A stretch of 64,000 nt of DNA from JACMLD01 sp963705285 (GTDB taxonomy: Bacteria > Bacteroidota > Bacteroidia > Chitinophagales > Chitinophagaceae). Position 1 is the stretch's first letter, and every line of letters begins with the position of its first letter. The translations under genes were made by a program, and so were the position numbers. The DNA is taken from assembly GCA_963705285.1 (NCBI GenBank), contig OY970066.1, forward strand, positions 5,022,001 to 5,086,000, written 5' to 3'. The notes under the pieces were generated by a model. It searched no databases. It was not told the origin of the DNA and worked only from the letters and a program-made list of their open reading frames with translations. Positions 51,437 through 60,515 of the stretch are shown here, in pieces.

Positions 51437-53596
51437 CTATTCAATATATTGCCAGGAGACAACCCGGTACAAAGTTTTCTTGTAGTTACCGCTGCGGCTG
51501 ATGCTGCCTTTATTTTTGTCCGTACGCAGGTTTACCCAGTTGTACTGGCGTTGCTGGTAGTCAAAGGTGTGGCCGTTGTCTTCAAAGAGATGGACAGACT
51601 TACTGCTATTCCCATACACACGGCAGGTAATATCAAAAACAGTTTCTTTTGTAATAAACTCAACTGGTTTGGCCAGCGGTAAAATGGTGCCAGCTTTTAC
51701 AAACATGGGTATTTCGTTCAGGCTCATTGAAACGGAATATTTTTTACCGCCTTCGTATTTGCGATTATTATTAAAATCGTACCAGGTACCTGCCGGAAAA
51801 TAAATATCGCGTACAGAAGCCCCGTCTATAAATGGTGCGCACATAATGTTTTCGCCCATCATATACTGGTTATCAATTTTAAATACGGCAGTATCCTGGG
51901 GATAATCCATCACCAATGCCCTGAACGGGGGTGTACCCTGGAAACGATAATCTGCAAATGCTGCATAGAGGTAAGGCACAAGGGCCATTCGTGTTTCAAT
52001 AATTTTCTTGGCGGTTTGTTCCAGCTCAAACCGGTTGGGCAGCAGTTCATCTTTATTATTTTTATCGCGGTTGTATTGATACCATGGCAGGTTTTTAAGA
52101 AACCAGCAGTCTACTACCATATGAGAAGACATAAGCGTTGTTTGCAAACGGCGCACCAGGTCGCTGTCTGACCCTGTTTGACGCACTTCCGGCGACCAGT
52201 TACAACCTGCAAAACCAGAGTTCACAATCATACGCACAAAATCGCCATGACTATACATATCAGTATACAGGGCCGTACTATAAGGCGATGCAAAAAGATA
52301 AGATGCTCTTGCCTCCAGCATGGTGCGCTGGTTTTCTTTTTTAAATTCATCCAGTATTGTTTTCTGGTATAAAAAACCAAACAACTGCCGCATCTGCTCG
52401 CCATCGAGGCCAGAGGGAAATTTAGCAATGTCAGGAAAACTCCATTCAGCATTGCCTTCGTTATAATAAGCCCCGTCACATTCATCCAGTTTAAATGCAG
52501 CAATTCCCTTTTGAATAAAATTGCGGTTATGGTAACCGCCAAAAATGGCACGCGCTTCGGGTTTTACAAAATCGGGTACTGCGCCTTTCCAAACTGCATA
52601 ATCGCCGGAGTAAGGAACTATGCTGTCGAATATGGGCGATGTTGGGTGCACATATGCATGTTCCCAAAGATTGAGTTTGTAATTTCTGCCGTGCATTACC
52701 TGCAAAAGACTATCAGGATTGGGAAATTTTTGTTTGCTCCACATGTAAGAACAGGAATAGTAGGCAGACTGCCAGCCGGGTTCAAGGCCAAACATATCGC
52801 ACGGAATATGCTTCTCACGAAAATAACTGGAAAAGCTGGCCACTTCATTGGCATTAAACGTATTCTTTGCACGGTACTTAAAACCCATCGCCCACAACGG
52901 CGGAATAGCACCCCCACCAGAATACAAATTGTACCGTTGCATTACTTCTTTCATGGCAGGGCCCTCAAAAAAAAGCAGTTCAATACCACGGGCACCTTTT
53001 ACCAGTATGTTGACGGTTTTTGATGACTTATAATTTTTACTGTACAAAGCAGATGGCGAAGCGCCTGGTTCTGCGGGTGCGCCCACTTCCTGTTTGATGC
53101 CTATTGACTCTGACAATTTATGTTGCGAGCCTGCATAGAAATTTACGTAGCGCGATGTATTGATCAGTATACCATAACCTTTTGAGGAAATATAAAACGG
53201 CATAGGCGCGTGGCTGAAACCGATATTCCCGATTGTCCAGGCATTAGTGCGTATCTCCCTGCGCAGACCACGTTGTTCAAAAGTATTTACCTGCAGGCCA
53301 AAACCATAAAGGCGTTCGCTTTCGTCTAGCGGCAACTCTGCTATTGCACCGGCATCGCTTGAATCAAATACAACAGTGGAGAGCACTCCGGGTTGGTTAT
53401 TACCAGCCGGCATTTTATTGAGCTCATCCATTAAAGGAGCTTCTTTAAAATCTCCTGGCTTTACTTTTTCCTGTTGGCCGTAGGTTACCTTCCATATACC
53501 AGGTGCTATTTTAGTAACCTGTTGACCATATAATTGTTGGGTAAACAACCAAGCGCATGTAATAATGCAAAACGCAGATACAAAGGAAGCTTTCAT
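51437..53596 (-). CDS. GH31 alpha-glycosidase, secreted
   Basis: 719 aa with signal peptide (FCIITCAWLFTQQLYGQ). An N-terminal beta-sandwich is followed by a GH31 barrel: RLYGFGLQVNTFEQRG, PLWAMGFKYRAKNTFN, DMFGLEPGWQ, KLNLWEHAYV and AFKLDECDGAYYNE with nucleophile candidate Asp371. Then come GFAGCNWSPEVRQTGSDSDLVRR and the proximal C-terminal beta domain PMFVKAGTILPLAKP. GH31 includes alpha-glucosidases, alpha-xylosidases and alpha-galactosidases; the GLEPGWQ variant is not the classic glucosidase pattern. With galM and the clan-D enzyme nearby, an alpha-galactoside or similar is a reasonable guess. It lies 216 bp before SusC on the same strand. Confidence 0.9.
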   Translation of the reverse strand: MKASFVSAFCIITCAWLFTQQLYGQQVTKIAPGIWKVTYGQQEKVKPGDFKEAPLMDELNKMPAGNNQPGVLSTVVFDSSDAGAIAELPLDESERLYGFGLQVNTFEQRGLRREIRTNAWTIGNIGFSHAPMPFYISSKGYGILINTSRYVNFYAGSQHKLSESIGIKQEVGAPAEPGASPSALYSKNYKSSKTVNILVKGARGIELLFFEGPAMKEVMQRYNLYSGGGAIPPLWAMGFKYRAKNTFNANEVASFSSYFREKHIPCDMFGLEPGWQSAYYSCSYMWSKQKFPNPDSLLQVMHGRNYKLNLWEHAYVHPTSPIFDSIVPYSGDYAVWKGAVPDFVKPEARAIFGGYHNRNFIQKGIAAFKLDECDGAYYNEGNAEWSFPDIAKFPSGLDGEQMRQLFGFLYQKTILDEFKKENQRTMLEARASYLFASPYSTALYTDMYSHGDFVRMIVNSGFAGCNWSPEVRQTGSDSDLVRRLQTTLMSSHMVVDCWFLKNLPWYQYNRDKNNKDELLPNRFELEQTAKKIIETRMALVPYLYAAFADYRFQGTPPFRALVMDYPQDTAVFKIDNQYMMGENIMCAPFIDGASVRDIYFPAGTWYDFNNNRKYEGGKKYSVSMSLNEIPMFVKAGTILPLAKPVEFITKETVFDITCRVYGNSSKSVHLFEDNGHTFDYQQRQYNWVNLRTDKNKGSISRSGNYKKTLYRVVSWQYIE

Positions 53597-53967
53597 TAGT
53601 ATGTATTTGTTGATTCGGCAAACAACCGGTAACCAAAATTATCAATATCAGCCGGGTGCAGGATGGAAAATTAACTGAATGTAATAGATTATATTATGAT
53701 GGCAGTGCCGGAGGCAGATACAATAAGATAGATTAGATAATGGCAGCTATGCCAAGTATTGACGCTATACAAAGTCTCCGACTTTGTGTAATGTATGTTC
53801 TAATGCTGCTATACAAAGTCTCCGACTTTGTATATTGTATGTTCTAACGGGTCTCCCACCCAACGATAGAACCGGGCCAAAGGCCCGAAAGAACATAGGC
53901 GTACAAAGTCAGAGACTTTGTACAGCGACGGATATCTCTCTAGAATATCTGCGGTGCGCACCTTCGA
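53597..53967. other. Non-coding gap with palindrome cluster
   Basis: No gene. The left part (53597-53760) is plain AT-rich sequence that should hold the GH31 promoter, but no clear -7 element was found. The right part holds the palindromes listed separately, ending about 44 bases before the DUF5107-TPR stop. Confidence 0.6.
53766..53923. repeat. Three near-identical REP-like palindromes and a nested hairpin
   Basis: ACAAAGTC-spacer-GACTTTGT occurs at 53766-53790, 53810-53834 and 53901-53923. Copy 2 has 11-bp arms around TCC and copy 3 has 10-bp arms around AGA. Copies 1 and 2 belong to a 44-bp tandem unit that also repeats TGTATGTTCTAA. Between copies 2 and 3 TATGTTCT and AGAACATA pair around CGGGCC-AAA-GGCCCG (53873-53887). 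The block resembles a REP/BIME-type or miniature mobile element. Confidence 0.9.
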
Positions 53968-56900
53968 TTATCCTTCCTGCTTAACTATTTCTTTAGCTAA
54001 ATTCAGCTCCACCATATGGAGATGGCTGACCGCTTTTTGATTTTCTGCATCGGCCTCCAACACCATACTGAAATATTGCCGGGCTGCTTCATATTGTTCA
54101 AGGCCAAAAGAACCAAGGCCCAGCATCAGCCAGCAGTGTATTTTATTACGCAAAGGCAGATCATCATCAAACACCAGCAAGTTGGGTAACGATACGGCAA
54201 AATAATCTATTACAGGTTCATCATTCACGTGTTCATTTCCATAATTGCAAAGGCTATTAAAGATATCATTGGCTTTTTGGTGGTTACCGGTTTTGCTGCA
54301 GGCAAGGCCCTGGTAAAAAATGGTATCGGGTTGTTGATCATTGTAAAATACAGCGGCCGCTGGTTGCAGGTTGCCCGCAGCGGCTTTGTTAAAATACGCT
54401 TCGGCCTTTGCGTGGTCATGATTGCCTTCATGCGCAATGCCCAGCCAATAAAAAATATCATTTTCCTGTGCGCCATACAGCTTTCCTTCGCCCAGGTTGT
54501 GCGGGTATGCCTGTGAACGTTGCAATAAATTAATCGCGGCGGTGAAGTCTTTTTTGTATAAATATTGTTTGGCCAGTTCTACCAGGCTGAAAACATATTG
54601 GGCCGATGCTTTTCCTTCGCCACCTTCCCAGGGATGAAAGGCGTGCTGCAGTAACATATCCAGCGCTTTGCGGTGCTGGCCGGTAAAATTAAGCAGACTT
54701 ATATACTCCAGGTACAAATCATCGCGCAGCAACACTGTTTCCATATTTTCTTCCAAAAAAAGGCCGCGTTGTTGCGGCGGGCGGTTTATTCTTTTATATA
54801 ACTGGTCAAGTTCCATCAGCAAGCGTGCATCTGTAGTATCAAGCGCAAAAGCTTTTTCAAAATATGTCAGCGCACGCTCTTTATCCATTCTTTTGTTGTA
54901 ATAAGCAATCCCCAGGTTTCTAAGCACAGTTGGAAAGCGGTTGTCTAGTTTTGCCGAAAGTTCCCAGCTAACAATAGCCTGTTCATACTGTTTTTTATCG
55001 TACCAAAGATTACCCAGGTAGTATGGCGCCTTTGCATCTGCGTGATGTTGAGCCTGTGCAAATGTGAGTATACCAACATCGTCTAAACGGTTAGGGAAAC
55101 ATAGATACGGATCGGCGGCCGCCGCCTTTGCCAGCCAGGCACTGGCATGCCCGGCATTACCGGTATGATGGGTGCAATATGCCATATAATATAACAGCAT
55201 CGGGCTGCTAACGGTATTGTTTATGCGCATTTGTAAAATGGATGCGCCCTCTTCATACATGCCTGCATTCATGTATTCCAGTGCGCAGGCCAGAAAGTTT
55301 TGTTCATCGCCTCTTGAAAGCCGCCAGAATGTTTCCATGGTGGAGGCTGATAAAGATACTTCTCCCATGGCTTTATATGCCAGCGATTGTTCGTACAACA
55401 CTGCCAGGTTAAATGCATCTGCCTTCAACGCCATTGCACAAGTATCAATGGAGTGCTGCCATTGCCGCAATTTTCTTAGCGCCGCTGCCTTAATGGTGTA
55501 TGCCTTATTGTTATTGGTATTGTTGCTGATAGAAATATTGATGTGCTCAAGCGCCTTTTGCCAGTGGCCTCTTATCATGTCTATTTGCGCCAGACAAAAA
55601 TAGCTGCTGTCTTTCCAGCGCTTGTCCCACGCAGCTTTATAAAATGCATCAAATGCCGCATCGTACTGGCCAAGATATTTCAATGCAAGGCCCCAATAAT
55701 ACCAGGGTTCGCAATCAGCAGGGTTGGGATTGCGCTGTGTGATGGTGGCAATGGCTTTTTTGAAAAAGGGAATACTTTCCTGGAAGCGGCCACGCCGCAG
55801 CCACCAGAGGCCCATGGCAGTGTTGACCCGGCTATCCCCCGCGTCGCGCTGCAGCGCTTTTTCATAATAGGGAACAGGACTGCGCGTTGCATGCCGGTAT
55901 TGCTCAAGGTGCTGGCCGGTAAGAAACAATTGTTCGTTGTTATTTATTTCTTCTGGTAACAAGGCTTCAGCTGCAGCTGCCGGCAGTTCATTTTTTTTAT
56001 TGAGCGCAGGTTCATAGCGGATGAGCTCCTCGCCTTCGTGGTTGCTAACGGTAAGCAATAACTGCTCCGGGTTAATTGCTCGGTTTGTTTGTATGTCTTC
56101 TTTACATGCCGTGGCCGCGCCTATATTCAGCTGTTTTGTAAACAACGCTTCGCCGGCTGCAAATAACTGTATGGTAATGTTTGGCTGGGCGGAGGTTGCA
56201 TACACCTGTAATACAATCGTATTGCCAGTAACATCAAGCGCAACCAGCATATCTTTTGTAGCATTTTTTACCAGGCCCAGGTCGTGATATGGTAGAAAAT
56301 ACTGGGTAAACGATTTTTCTTCATTGGGCATTATCCAGGTAAAGTCTGGCTGATTATCAGTGAACACACCGGCCATCAGTTCAATGTAGGGGCCGTCTTC
56401 ATCGGTGAGGTGCCTGTCCCATGCCTGGCCAAAATCTCCATGTCCCCAGGTCCATTGCTTTTTTCCGGGCGATACATGGTGGTCGGCCACATGCAACATA
56501 CCCGCACGGCTATCATGTTCATACCCACCCACAAAATCATAGGCAGAATTAATGGCCATATAAGAAGTAGGTACCGGAATATTTTTATACAGGGAGATAT
56601 CCGTACCCGGTGCGTAATCCACTTTGTAATAAGTGCCGGTTGCCACCGGAAAATTGCTCACATCGCGCTTACCATGGTCAAATACCGCGTTCACATCGGG
56701 CGGAAAAACAGACTGGTAGTGATCATTGACTTTCACAGCCGGGTTGGCCCACCATAAAAATGTTTGTGGCAATGAAGAAGTATTGAGCAGTTTTACATTT
56801 ATTTCAATAAAAGCCTTACCAGGATATAATGTAAACCCCGCCATTCCTTTTGTGTGTGAGAGCCGTTCTATCTCATTTACCCAAACTGTTTTGCTGCCAT

Positions 56901-57324
56901 CAGGGCCTTCAGTGATGGTATAATCTACCGGGCTAAAAGTGCCCGGGCGATGGTGTTGCGGCCAGTTAAATTCTATGCCGCCAGATATCCAGGGGCCGGT
57001 AAGGCCTACCAGTGCAGGTTTAATTACCTGGTTATAATAAATAAAATGACGATTTTTTATTTTGTCATAGGCCATTTGTATACGCCCACCCAGTTGTGGT
57101 AAGATCATCACCTTAATGAAATCATTTTCCAGAAACAAGGCGTTGTAGCGTTTATCGGCCTTTGTATCATAAATTTTTTCAACTACCGGGTATGGATATA
57201 CGACGCCGCTGCTACCCTGGTATACACGTTTTTCAAAAAACATGGGGTTTTTATCCGGCTTGCCGGTTTCATATGTGGGTATACTGATTTGTTCTTCCCA
57301 AACCCTGACAGTGGTATTTTCCAT
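53968..57324 (-). CDS. DUF5107 domain plus TPR repeats
   Basis: 1118 aa from the ATG at 57324 (MENTTVRVWEEQ); a TTG two codons earlier is ignored. No signal peptide. Residues ~1-350 match the DUF5107 type: YPYPVVEKIYDTKADKRYNALFLENDFIKVMILPQLGGRIQMAYDKI, GPWISGGIEFNWPQHHRPGTFSPVDYTI and FLWWANPAVKVND. This is a galactose-mutarotase-like beta-supersandwich, which often acts on sugars. Residues ~440-1110 are about 15 TPR-type helical hairpins (PYYEKALQRDAGDSRVNTAMGLWWLRRGRFQESIPFFKKA, AIVSWELSAKLDNRFPTVLRNLGIAYYN). It begins 20 bp after the MFS stop and is co-transcribed with it. The protein probably recognises a sugar or glycoside in the cytoplasm; activity unknown. Confidence 0.8.
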   Translation of the reverse strand: MENTTVRVWEEQISIPTYETGKPDKNPMFFEKRVYQGSSGVVYPYPVVEKIYDTKADKRYNALFLENDFIKVMILPQLGGRIQMAYDKIKNRHFIYYNQVIKPALVGLTGPWISGGIEFNWPQHHRPGTFSPVDYTITEGPDGSKTVWVNEIERLSHTKGMAGFTLYPGKAFIEINVKLLNTSSLPQTFLWWANPAVKVNDHYQSVFPPDVNAVFDHGKRDVSNFPVATGTYYKVDYAPGTDISLYKNIPVPTSYMAINSAYDFVGGYEHDSRAGMLHVADHHVSPGKKQWTWGHGDFGQAWDRHLTDEDGPYIELMAGVFTDNQPDFTWIMPNEEKSFTQYFLPYHDLGLVKNATKDMLVALDVTGNTIVLQVYATSAQPNITIQLFAAGEALFTKQLNIGAATACKEDIQTNRAINPEQLLLTVSNHEGEELIRYEPALNKKNELPAAAAEALLPEEINNNEQLFLTGQHLEQYRHATRSPVPYYEKALQRDAGDSRVNTAMGLWWLRRGRFQESIPFFKKAIATITQRNPNPADCEPWYYWGLALKYLGQYDAAFDAFYKAAWDKRWKDSSYFCLAQIDMIRGHWQKALEHINISISNNTNNNKAYTIKAAALRKLRQWQHSIDTCAMALKADAFNLAVLYEQSLAYKAMGEVSLSASTMETFWRLSRGDEQNFLACALEYMNAGMYEEGASILQMRINNTVSSPMLLYYMAYCTHHTGNAGHASAWLAKAAAADPYLCFPNRLDDVGILTFAQAQHHADAKAPYYLGNLWYDKKQYEQAIVSWELSAKLDNRFPTVLRNLGIAYYNKRMDKERALTYFEKAFALDTTDARLLMELDQLYKRINRPPQQRGLFLEENMETVLLRDDLYLEYISLLNFTGQHRKALDMLLQHAFHPWEGGEGKASAQYVFSLVELAKQYLYKKDFTAAINLLQRSQAYPHNLGEGKLYGAQENDIFYWLGIAHEGNHDHAKAEAYFNKAAAGNLQPAAAVFYNDQQPDTIFYQGLACSKTGNHQKANDIFNSLCNYGNEHVNDEPVIDYFAVSLPNLLVFDDDLPLRNKIHCWLMLGLGSFGLEQYEAARQYFSMVLEADAENQKAVSHLHMVELNLAKEIVKQEG

Positions 57325-57344
57325 TAGCAATTATTCTAATTAAG

Positions 57345-58691
57345 TCAATGACGCATTAAGTTGTCCTCCAGTTCTTCCAGTGTTTGTCCGCGTGTTTCCT
57401 TGACCTTCTTCCACACAAATAAGAAACCCAGGAAACAGATACCGGCATAGAGATAAAAAGGCCCGTACGTACCCAGTTGCCTGGCAAGAAAAGGAAAAGT
57501 AAAAACCAGGATAAAATACGCACCCCAGAGGCAAACAATGGCCACAGCAGAAGCGGCGCCCCTCACCTTATTAGGAAAAATTTCTGCAATGAGCACCCAG
57601 GTTACCGGTGCAAGCGACATGGCATAGATGCTGATGGCCAGCAATACAAATACTGAAATCAATGTTGTAGCATATTGGCCTTGCAACAGAAACGCAAGAA
57701 TAATATAGGTAACCGATAAACACAAAGAGCCCATCAACATTAAAGGTCGGCGGCCCAGCCTGTCTACCAAAGCCATGGCCAGCAGCGTAAACACCAGGTT
57801 CACAATACCAATGGACACAGTTTCAAACAACTGCCGGTTGACGCTGGCTCCCACCGATTCAAAGATGGTAGACGTATAATTGAACACCACGTTAATACCA
57901 CAAAATTGCTGCAATACCACCAGCAGTATACCAATGGTAACTGCCGGCCGCACATCTTTTTTGAATACCGCGCGGTAGGAATGTTTTGTATTGCCGGCAA
58001 GCGATTGTTCAATGGCTTTCATTGTAGAAGTGGCAAATGCAGCAGAGCCCAGCCTCATGAGTACCGTTTGCGCATTGGCGCGCTGCCCGGCTTTCAATAA
58101 CCAGCGGGGGCTTTCGGGTAACCAGCTTACGCCCACCAAAAAAAGTACAGAAGGAATAACCCCGGCACCAAACATCCATCGCCAGGCATCGGGGCCATTA
58201 TCGGCCAGTATATAATTTACCAGGTTGGTGATTAAAATACCAATGACTACTGTTAACTGGTTAATGGCCACATTACGCCCTCTTACTTCTGCGGGAGAAA
58301 TTTCAGCAATGTACATGGGGCAAATCATGGAAGCCATGCCCACGCCAATGCCCGCTGCAAAACGCATGATGATAAAGAAACTCAGGCCCTGCGCCAATGC
58401 AATGCCGGCTGAGGATAACGCAAAAATAATTGCCGCCAGCATAAGACCTGGCTTACGCCCATATCGTTCTGTAATACTGCCTGCCAACAGGCATCCGGCC
58501 ATGCAGCCCAACGCCAGTGAGCCTGTTAAAAAACCTTCCCACCAGTCTGTTAACTGAAACTGCGTACGCAGAAAAGGTAGCGCGCCGGAAATGACGGCAA
58601 AATCAAAACCAAATAAATAGCCGCCCAGTGCAGATATAAATGCAATGGCAATGATATACTTATTGTTATATAACGGCCCCGCTGTACTCAT
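57345..58691 (-). CDS. MFS sugar porter (sugar:H+ symporter)
   Basis: 448 aa with twelve predicted transmembrane segments. Sugar-porter signatures: GYLFGFDFAVISGALPFL, TERYGRKPGLM, RFAAGIGVGMASMICPMYIAEISPAEVRGRNVAINQL, WLPESPRWLL, QQFCGINVVFNYTSTIFE, DRLGRRPLMLMG and VLIAEIFPNKVRGAASAVA. It imports a monosaccharide across the inner membrane, complementing SusCD uptake and GH31 hydrolysis in locus 2. It leads a two-gene transcript with the DUF5107-TPR gene. Sugar identity cannot be read. Confidence 0.95.
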   Translation of the reverse strand: MSTAGPLYNNKYIIAIAFISALGGYLFGFDFAVISGALPFLRTQFQLTDWWEGFLTGSLALGCMAGCLLAGSITERYGRKPGLMLAAIIFALSSAGIALAQGLSFFIIMRFAAGIGVGMASMICPMYIAEISPAEVRGRNVAINQLTVVIGILITNLVNYILADNGPDAWRWMFGAGVIPSVLFLVGVSWLPESPRWLLKAGQRANAQTVLMRLGSAAFATSTMKAIEQSLAGNTKHSYRAVFKKDVRPAVTIGILLVVLQQFCGINVVFNYTSTIFESVGASVNRQLFETVSIGIVNLVFTLLAMALVDRLGRRPLMLMGSLCLSVTYIILAFLLQGQYATTLISVFVLLAISIYAMSLAPVTWVLIAEIFPNKVRGAASAVAIVCLWGAYFILVFTFPFLARQLGTYGPFYLYAGICFLGFLFVWKKVKETRGQTLEELEDNLMRH

Positions 58692-59179
58692 GGTAATATG
58701 GCTTGAATAAAGGTGAACTGTTTTGACGGACAGGCAAATGGACTTTTTTTTTGAAAGGATGGATTATATCATGGTAGTCGAAGATGGGAAGTTTTAAGTA
58801 TGTTCCCTAAAGAAGCTGGATTTGCCATTAGGACTTAAAACATAACCAATGGTTGAACGCATTCATACTGCGGCGACAGGAATTGAAGGCACGCAGATTT
58901 ACGTGATGTATTGGTTATTGTACGTATGTTTTCTAGCCACATTTTCGTGTATTTACGATTTTGTGCGTGAAAACCGAAGATTAAAAAAGGGTTAAATCTG
59001 CGCTTGTCCACATTCGGGATGTGGATTACTTTTGAAATGCAAGCTGAATGATAGACATCCAATATCCTGAGTTAAATCCTTGTCCCGTTTCCAATATCCC
59101 TTAAAAATCCATCTATCGTAAGCCTGATTACACGTTTTTGGTTTTTAGTTAAGTTAGTTTATCGTCCTAAAAAAAAATT

Positions 59180-59204
59180 AACCTCCCATCCGGGAGGTTT
59201 TTTT
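59180..59204 (+). terminator. Intrinsic terminator
   Basis: AACCTCCC pairs with GGGAGGTT over a 4-nt loop, followed by seven T in a row. This is the clearest Rho-independent terminator in the window, and there is no plus-strand gene upstream for 6.8 kb past the AT-rich gap. Confidence 0.85.
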
Positions 59205-59312
59205 GTGCTGCAAATGATTGCTATGCTCGCACGCTGCCTTCATCTCCCCAAGATGTCGCAACAAACCCTGAAGATGTCAGCTTTACACCCCCTGCCTGTT
59301 GCATACCCCCGG

Positions 59313-59320
59313 TAATTTTG
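59313..59320 (+). promoter_or_regulatory. -7 promoter element of the cyclase gene
   Basis: TAATTTTG matches TAnnTTTG, about 40 nt before the chosen ATG at 59361. This placement argues against the alternative TTG start at 59322, which would lie within the core promoter. Confidence 0.5.
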
Positions 59321-59360
59321 TTTGAGCAAAACAAAGACCATCCATCAATTTGCAAACATC

Positions 59361-60449
59361 ATGAAAAGAGATATACAATACAAACAGAAACAACTGAAAG
59401 TAATTATTACCGGCTGGTTGCTGACGGGTTTACTTTTTACGGTGTACGACCAGTTGATACTTGTATCAGGCGATGCGGCGGGCCCTTCTGCCAGTTATGC
59501 ATTTGGCCTATCGCTTATAAAGAATTGCGCAGCAGGTTTAATTGGTTCCCTGGCTGGTGGAAGCCTGCTGGTTTTTTATATTAATGTACGGTACCAGCAC
59601 CAACCTTACGGTTTTACCTTGCTTGTGGTATGTATCTGGTTTGTGATCATCTGGGCAGTGATTGTACTACTGATAGGATTGGTCACTGTTTATAATACCA
59701 CCGGTCTTTCATTGATGGATGCCGGTTTTATGCAACAACTTCAACACTATCTCAATGACAGTACACATTTGAAAGCAGCCATTCAATGGATAAGCGTGTT
59801 GGCCATAACGCAACTGTTGTTACAGGTGAATGGCAAATTTGGCCAGAACCTTTTTTGGAACATACTTCGCGGACGGTACCACACACCACGCCAGGAAAAG
59901 AAAATTTTTATGTTTCTTGATATTAATGCATCCACCACCATTGCAGAACAATTAGGCGATGAAGGCTATCATTCTTTTCTTAAAGACTTTTTTGCAGACA
60001 TTACGTTTGCCATTCTTGATAACAAAGGATTTATTTACCAGTATGTAGGCGATGAAGTAGTGATTGCCTGGAATTATGAAGACGGCATTCACAATATGCA
60101 GTGCGTGAAATGTTTTTTCGATATGAAAGCGGCGATTGAAAAGGAAAAAAGCAAATATATTACCCGTTATGGCATTGCACCTTCTTTCAAAGCCGGTTTG
60201 CACAGCGGCAGTGTTATAGGCGGTGAAATTGGCATCATGAAAAGAGATATTACCTATTCAGGCGATGTACTCAATACTGCCGCGCGTATTGTGGGCAAAG
60301 CTGGTGAGCTGAAAGAAGAATTGGTAACTTCTAATGGGCTGCTGTCTGAAATGCGCTCCATCAACCGGTACATTGCACGGTCACTGGGTACCGTACAATT
60401 AAAAGGCAAATCGGGCGAGATTGCATTAAGCGCATTAAACCTGGTATAA
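59361..60449 (+). CDS. Class III adenylate/guanylate cyclase, membrane-bound
   Basis: 362 aa from the ATG at 59361. Four hydrophobic segments (LKVIITGWLLTGLLFTVYD, CAAGLIGSLAGGSLLVFYI, LLVVCIWFVIIWAVIVLLIGL, IQWISVLAITQLLLQV) precede a cytoplasmic class III catalytic domain: FMFLDINASTTIAEQLG with metal Asp187, YQYVGDEVVIAW with metal Asp231, LHSGSVIGGEIG, and RDITYSGDVLNTAARI. Both metal-binding Asp are present, so activity is expected, probably cAMP formation, but the substrate-specifying residues cannot be read reliably. It is a stand-alone gene with its own promoter, ending in a strong bidirectional hairpin. Confidence 0.9.
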   Translation: MKRDIQYKQKQLKVIITGWLLTGLLFTVYDQLILVSGDAAGPSASYAFGLSLIKNCAAGLIGSLAGGSLLVFYINVRYQHQPYGFTLLVVCIWFVIIWAVIVLLIGLVTVYNTTGLSLMDAGFMQQLQHYLNDSTHLKAAIQWISVLAITQLLLQVNGKFGQNLFWNILRGRYHTPRQEKKIFMFLDINASTTIAEQLGDEGYHSFLKDFFADITFAILDNKGFIYQYVGDEVVIAWNYEDGIHNMQCVKCFFDMKAAIEKEKSKYITRYGIAPSFKAGLHSGSVIGGEIGIMKRDITYSGDVLNTAARIVGKAGELKEELVTSNGLLSEMRSINRYIARSLGTVQLKGKSGEIALSALNLV

Positions 60450-60455
60450 CAATAG

Positions 60456-60500
60456 AGATACCCGAAGTCTGATTGCTACAGCGTAAGACTTCGGGTATCT
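60456..60500. terminator. Bidirectional terminator hairpin
   Basis: Perfect 15-bp arms (AGATACCCGAAGTCT and its reverse complement) around a 15-nt loop, between the convergent cyclase and NmrA-like genes. There is no long T-run on either side, so it may work with Rho or as an mRNA 3' end block. It is the one convergent gene gap in the window without a heptamer array. Confidence 0.75.
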
Positions 60501-60515
60501 GGCCACTCCCCCGTG

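Larger units (their letters stand above)
58692..59360. other. Long intergenic region with hairpins, candidate small RNA
   Basis: 669 bases without a credible gene. It holds a TCCACAT-TCGGG-ATGTGGA hairpin (59007-59025), then a strong intrinsic terminator at 59180-59204, then the promoter of the cyclase gene. No plus-strand gene ends before the terminator, so a non-coding RNA starting somewhere in 58750-59000 would explain it. No known RNA family recognised. Confidence 0.45.

Noticed and set aside
58835..59062. 75-codon minus-strand ORF in the intergenic region
   Set aside because: Composition resembles non-coding sequence, no family, and it covers a clear hairpin.
58692..59180. tRNA or other known structured RNA
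   Set aside because: No acceptor stem, T-loop GTTC-type motif or known RNA signature seen; only unassigned hairpins.
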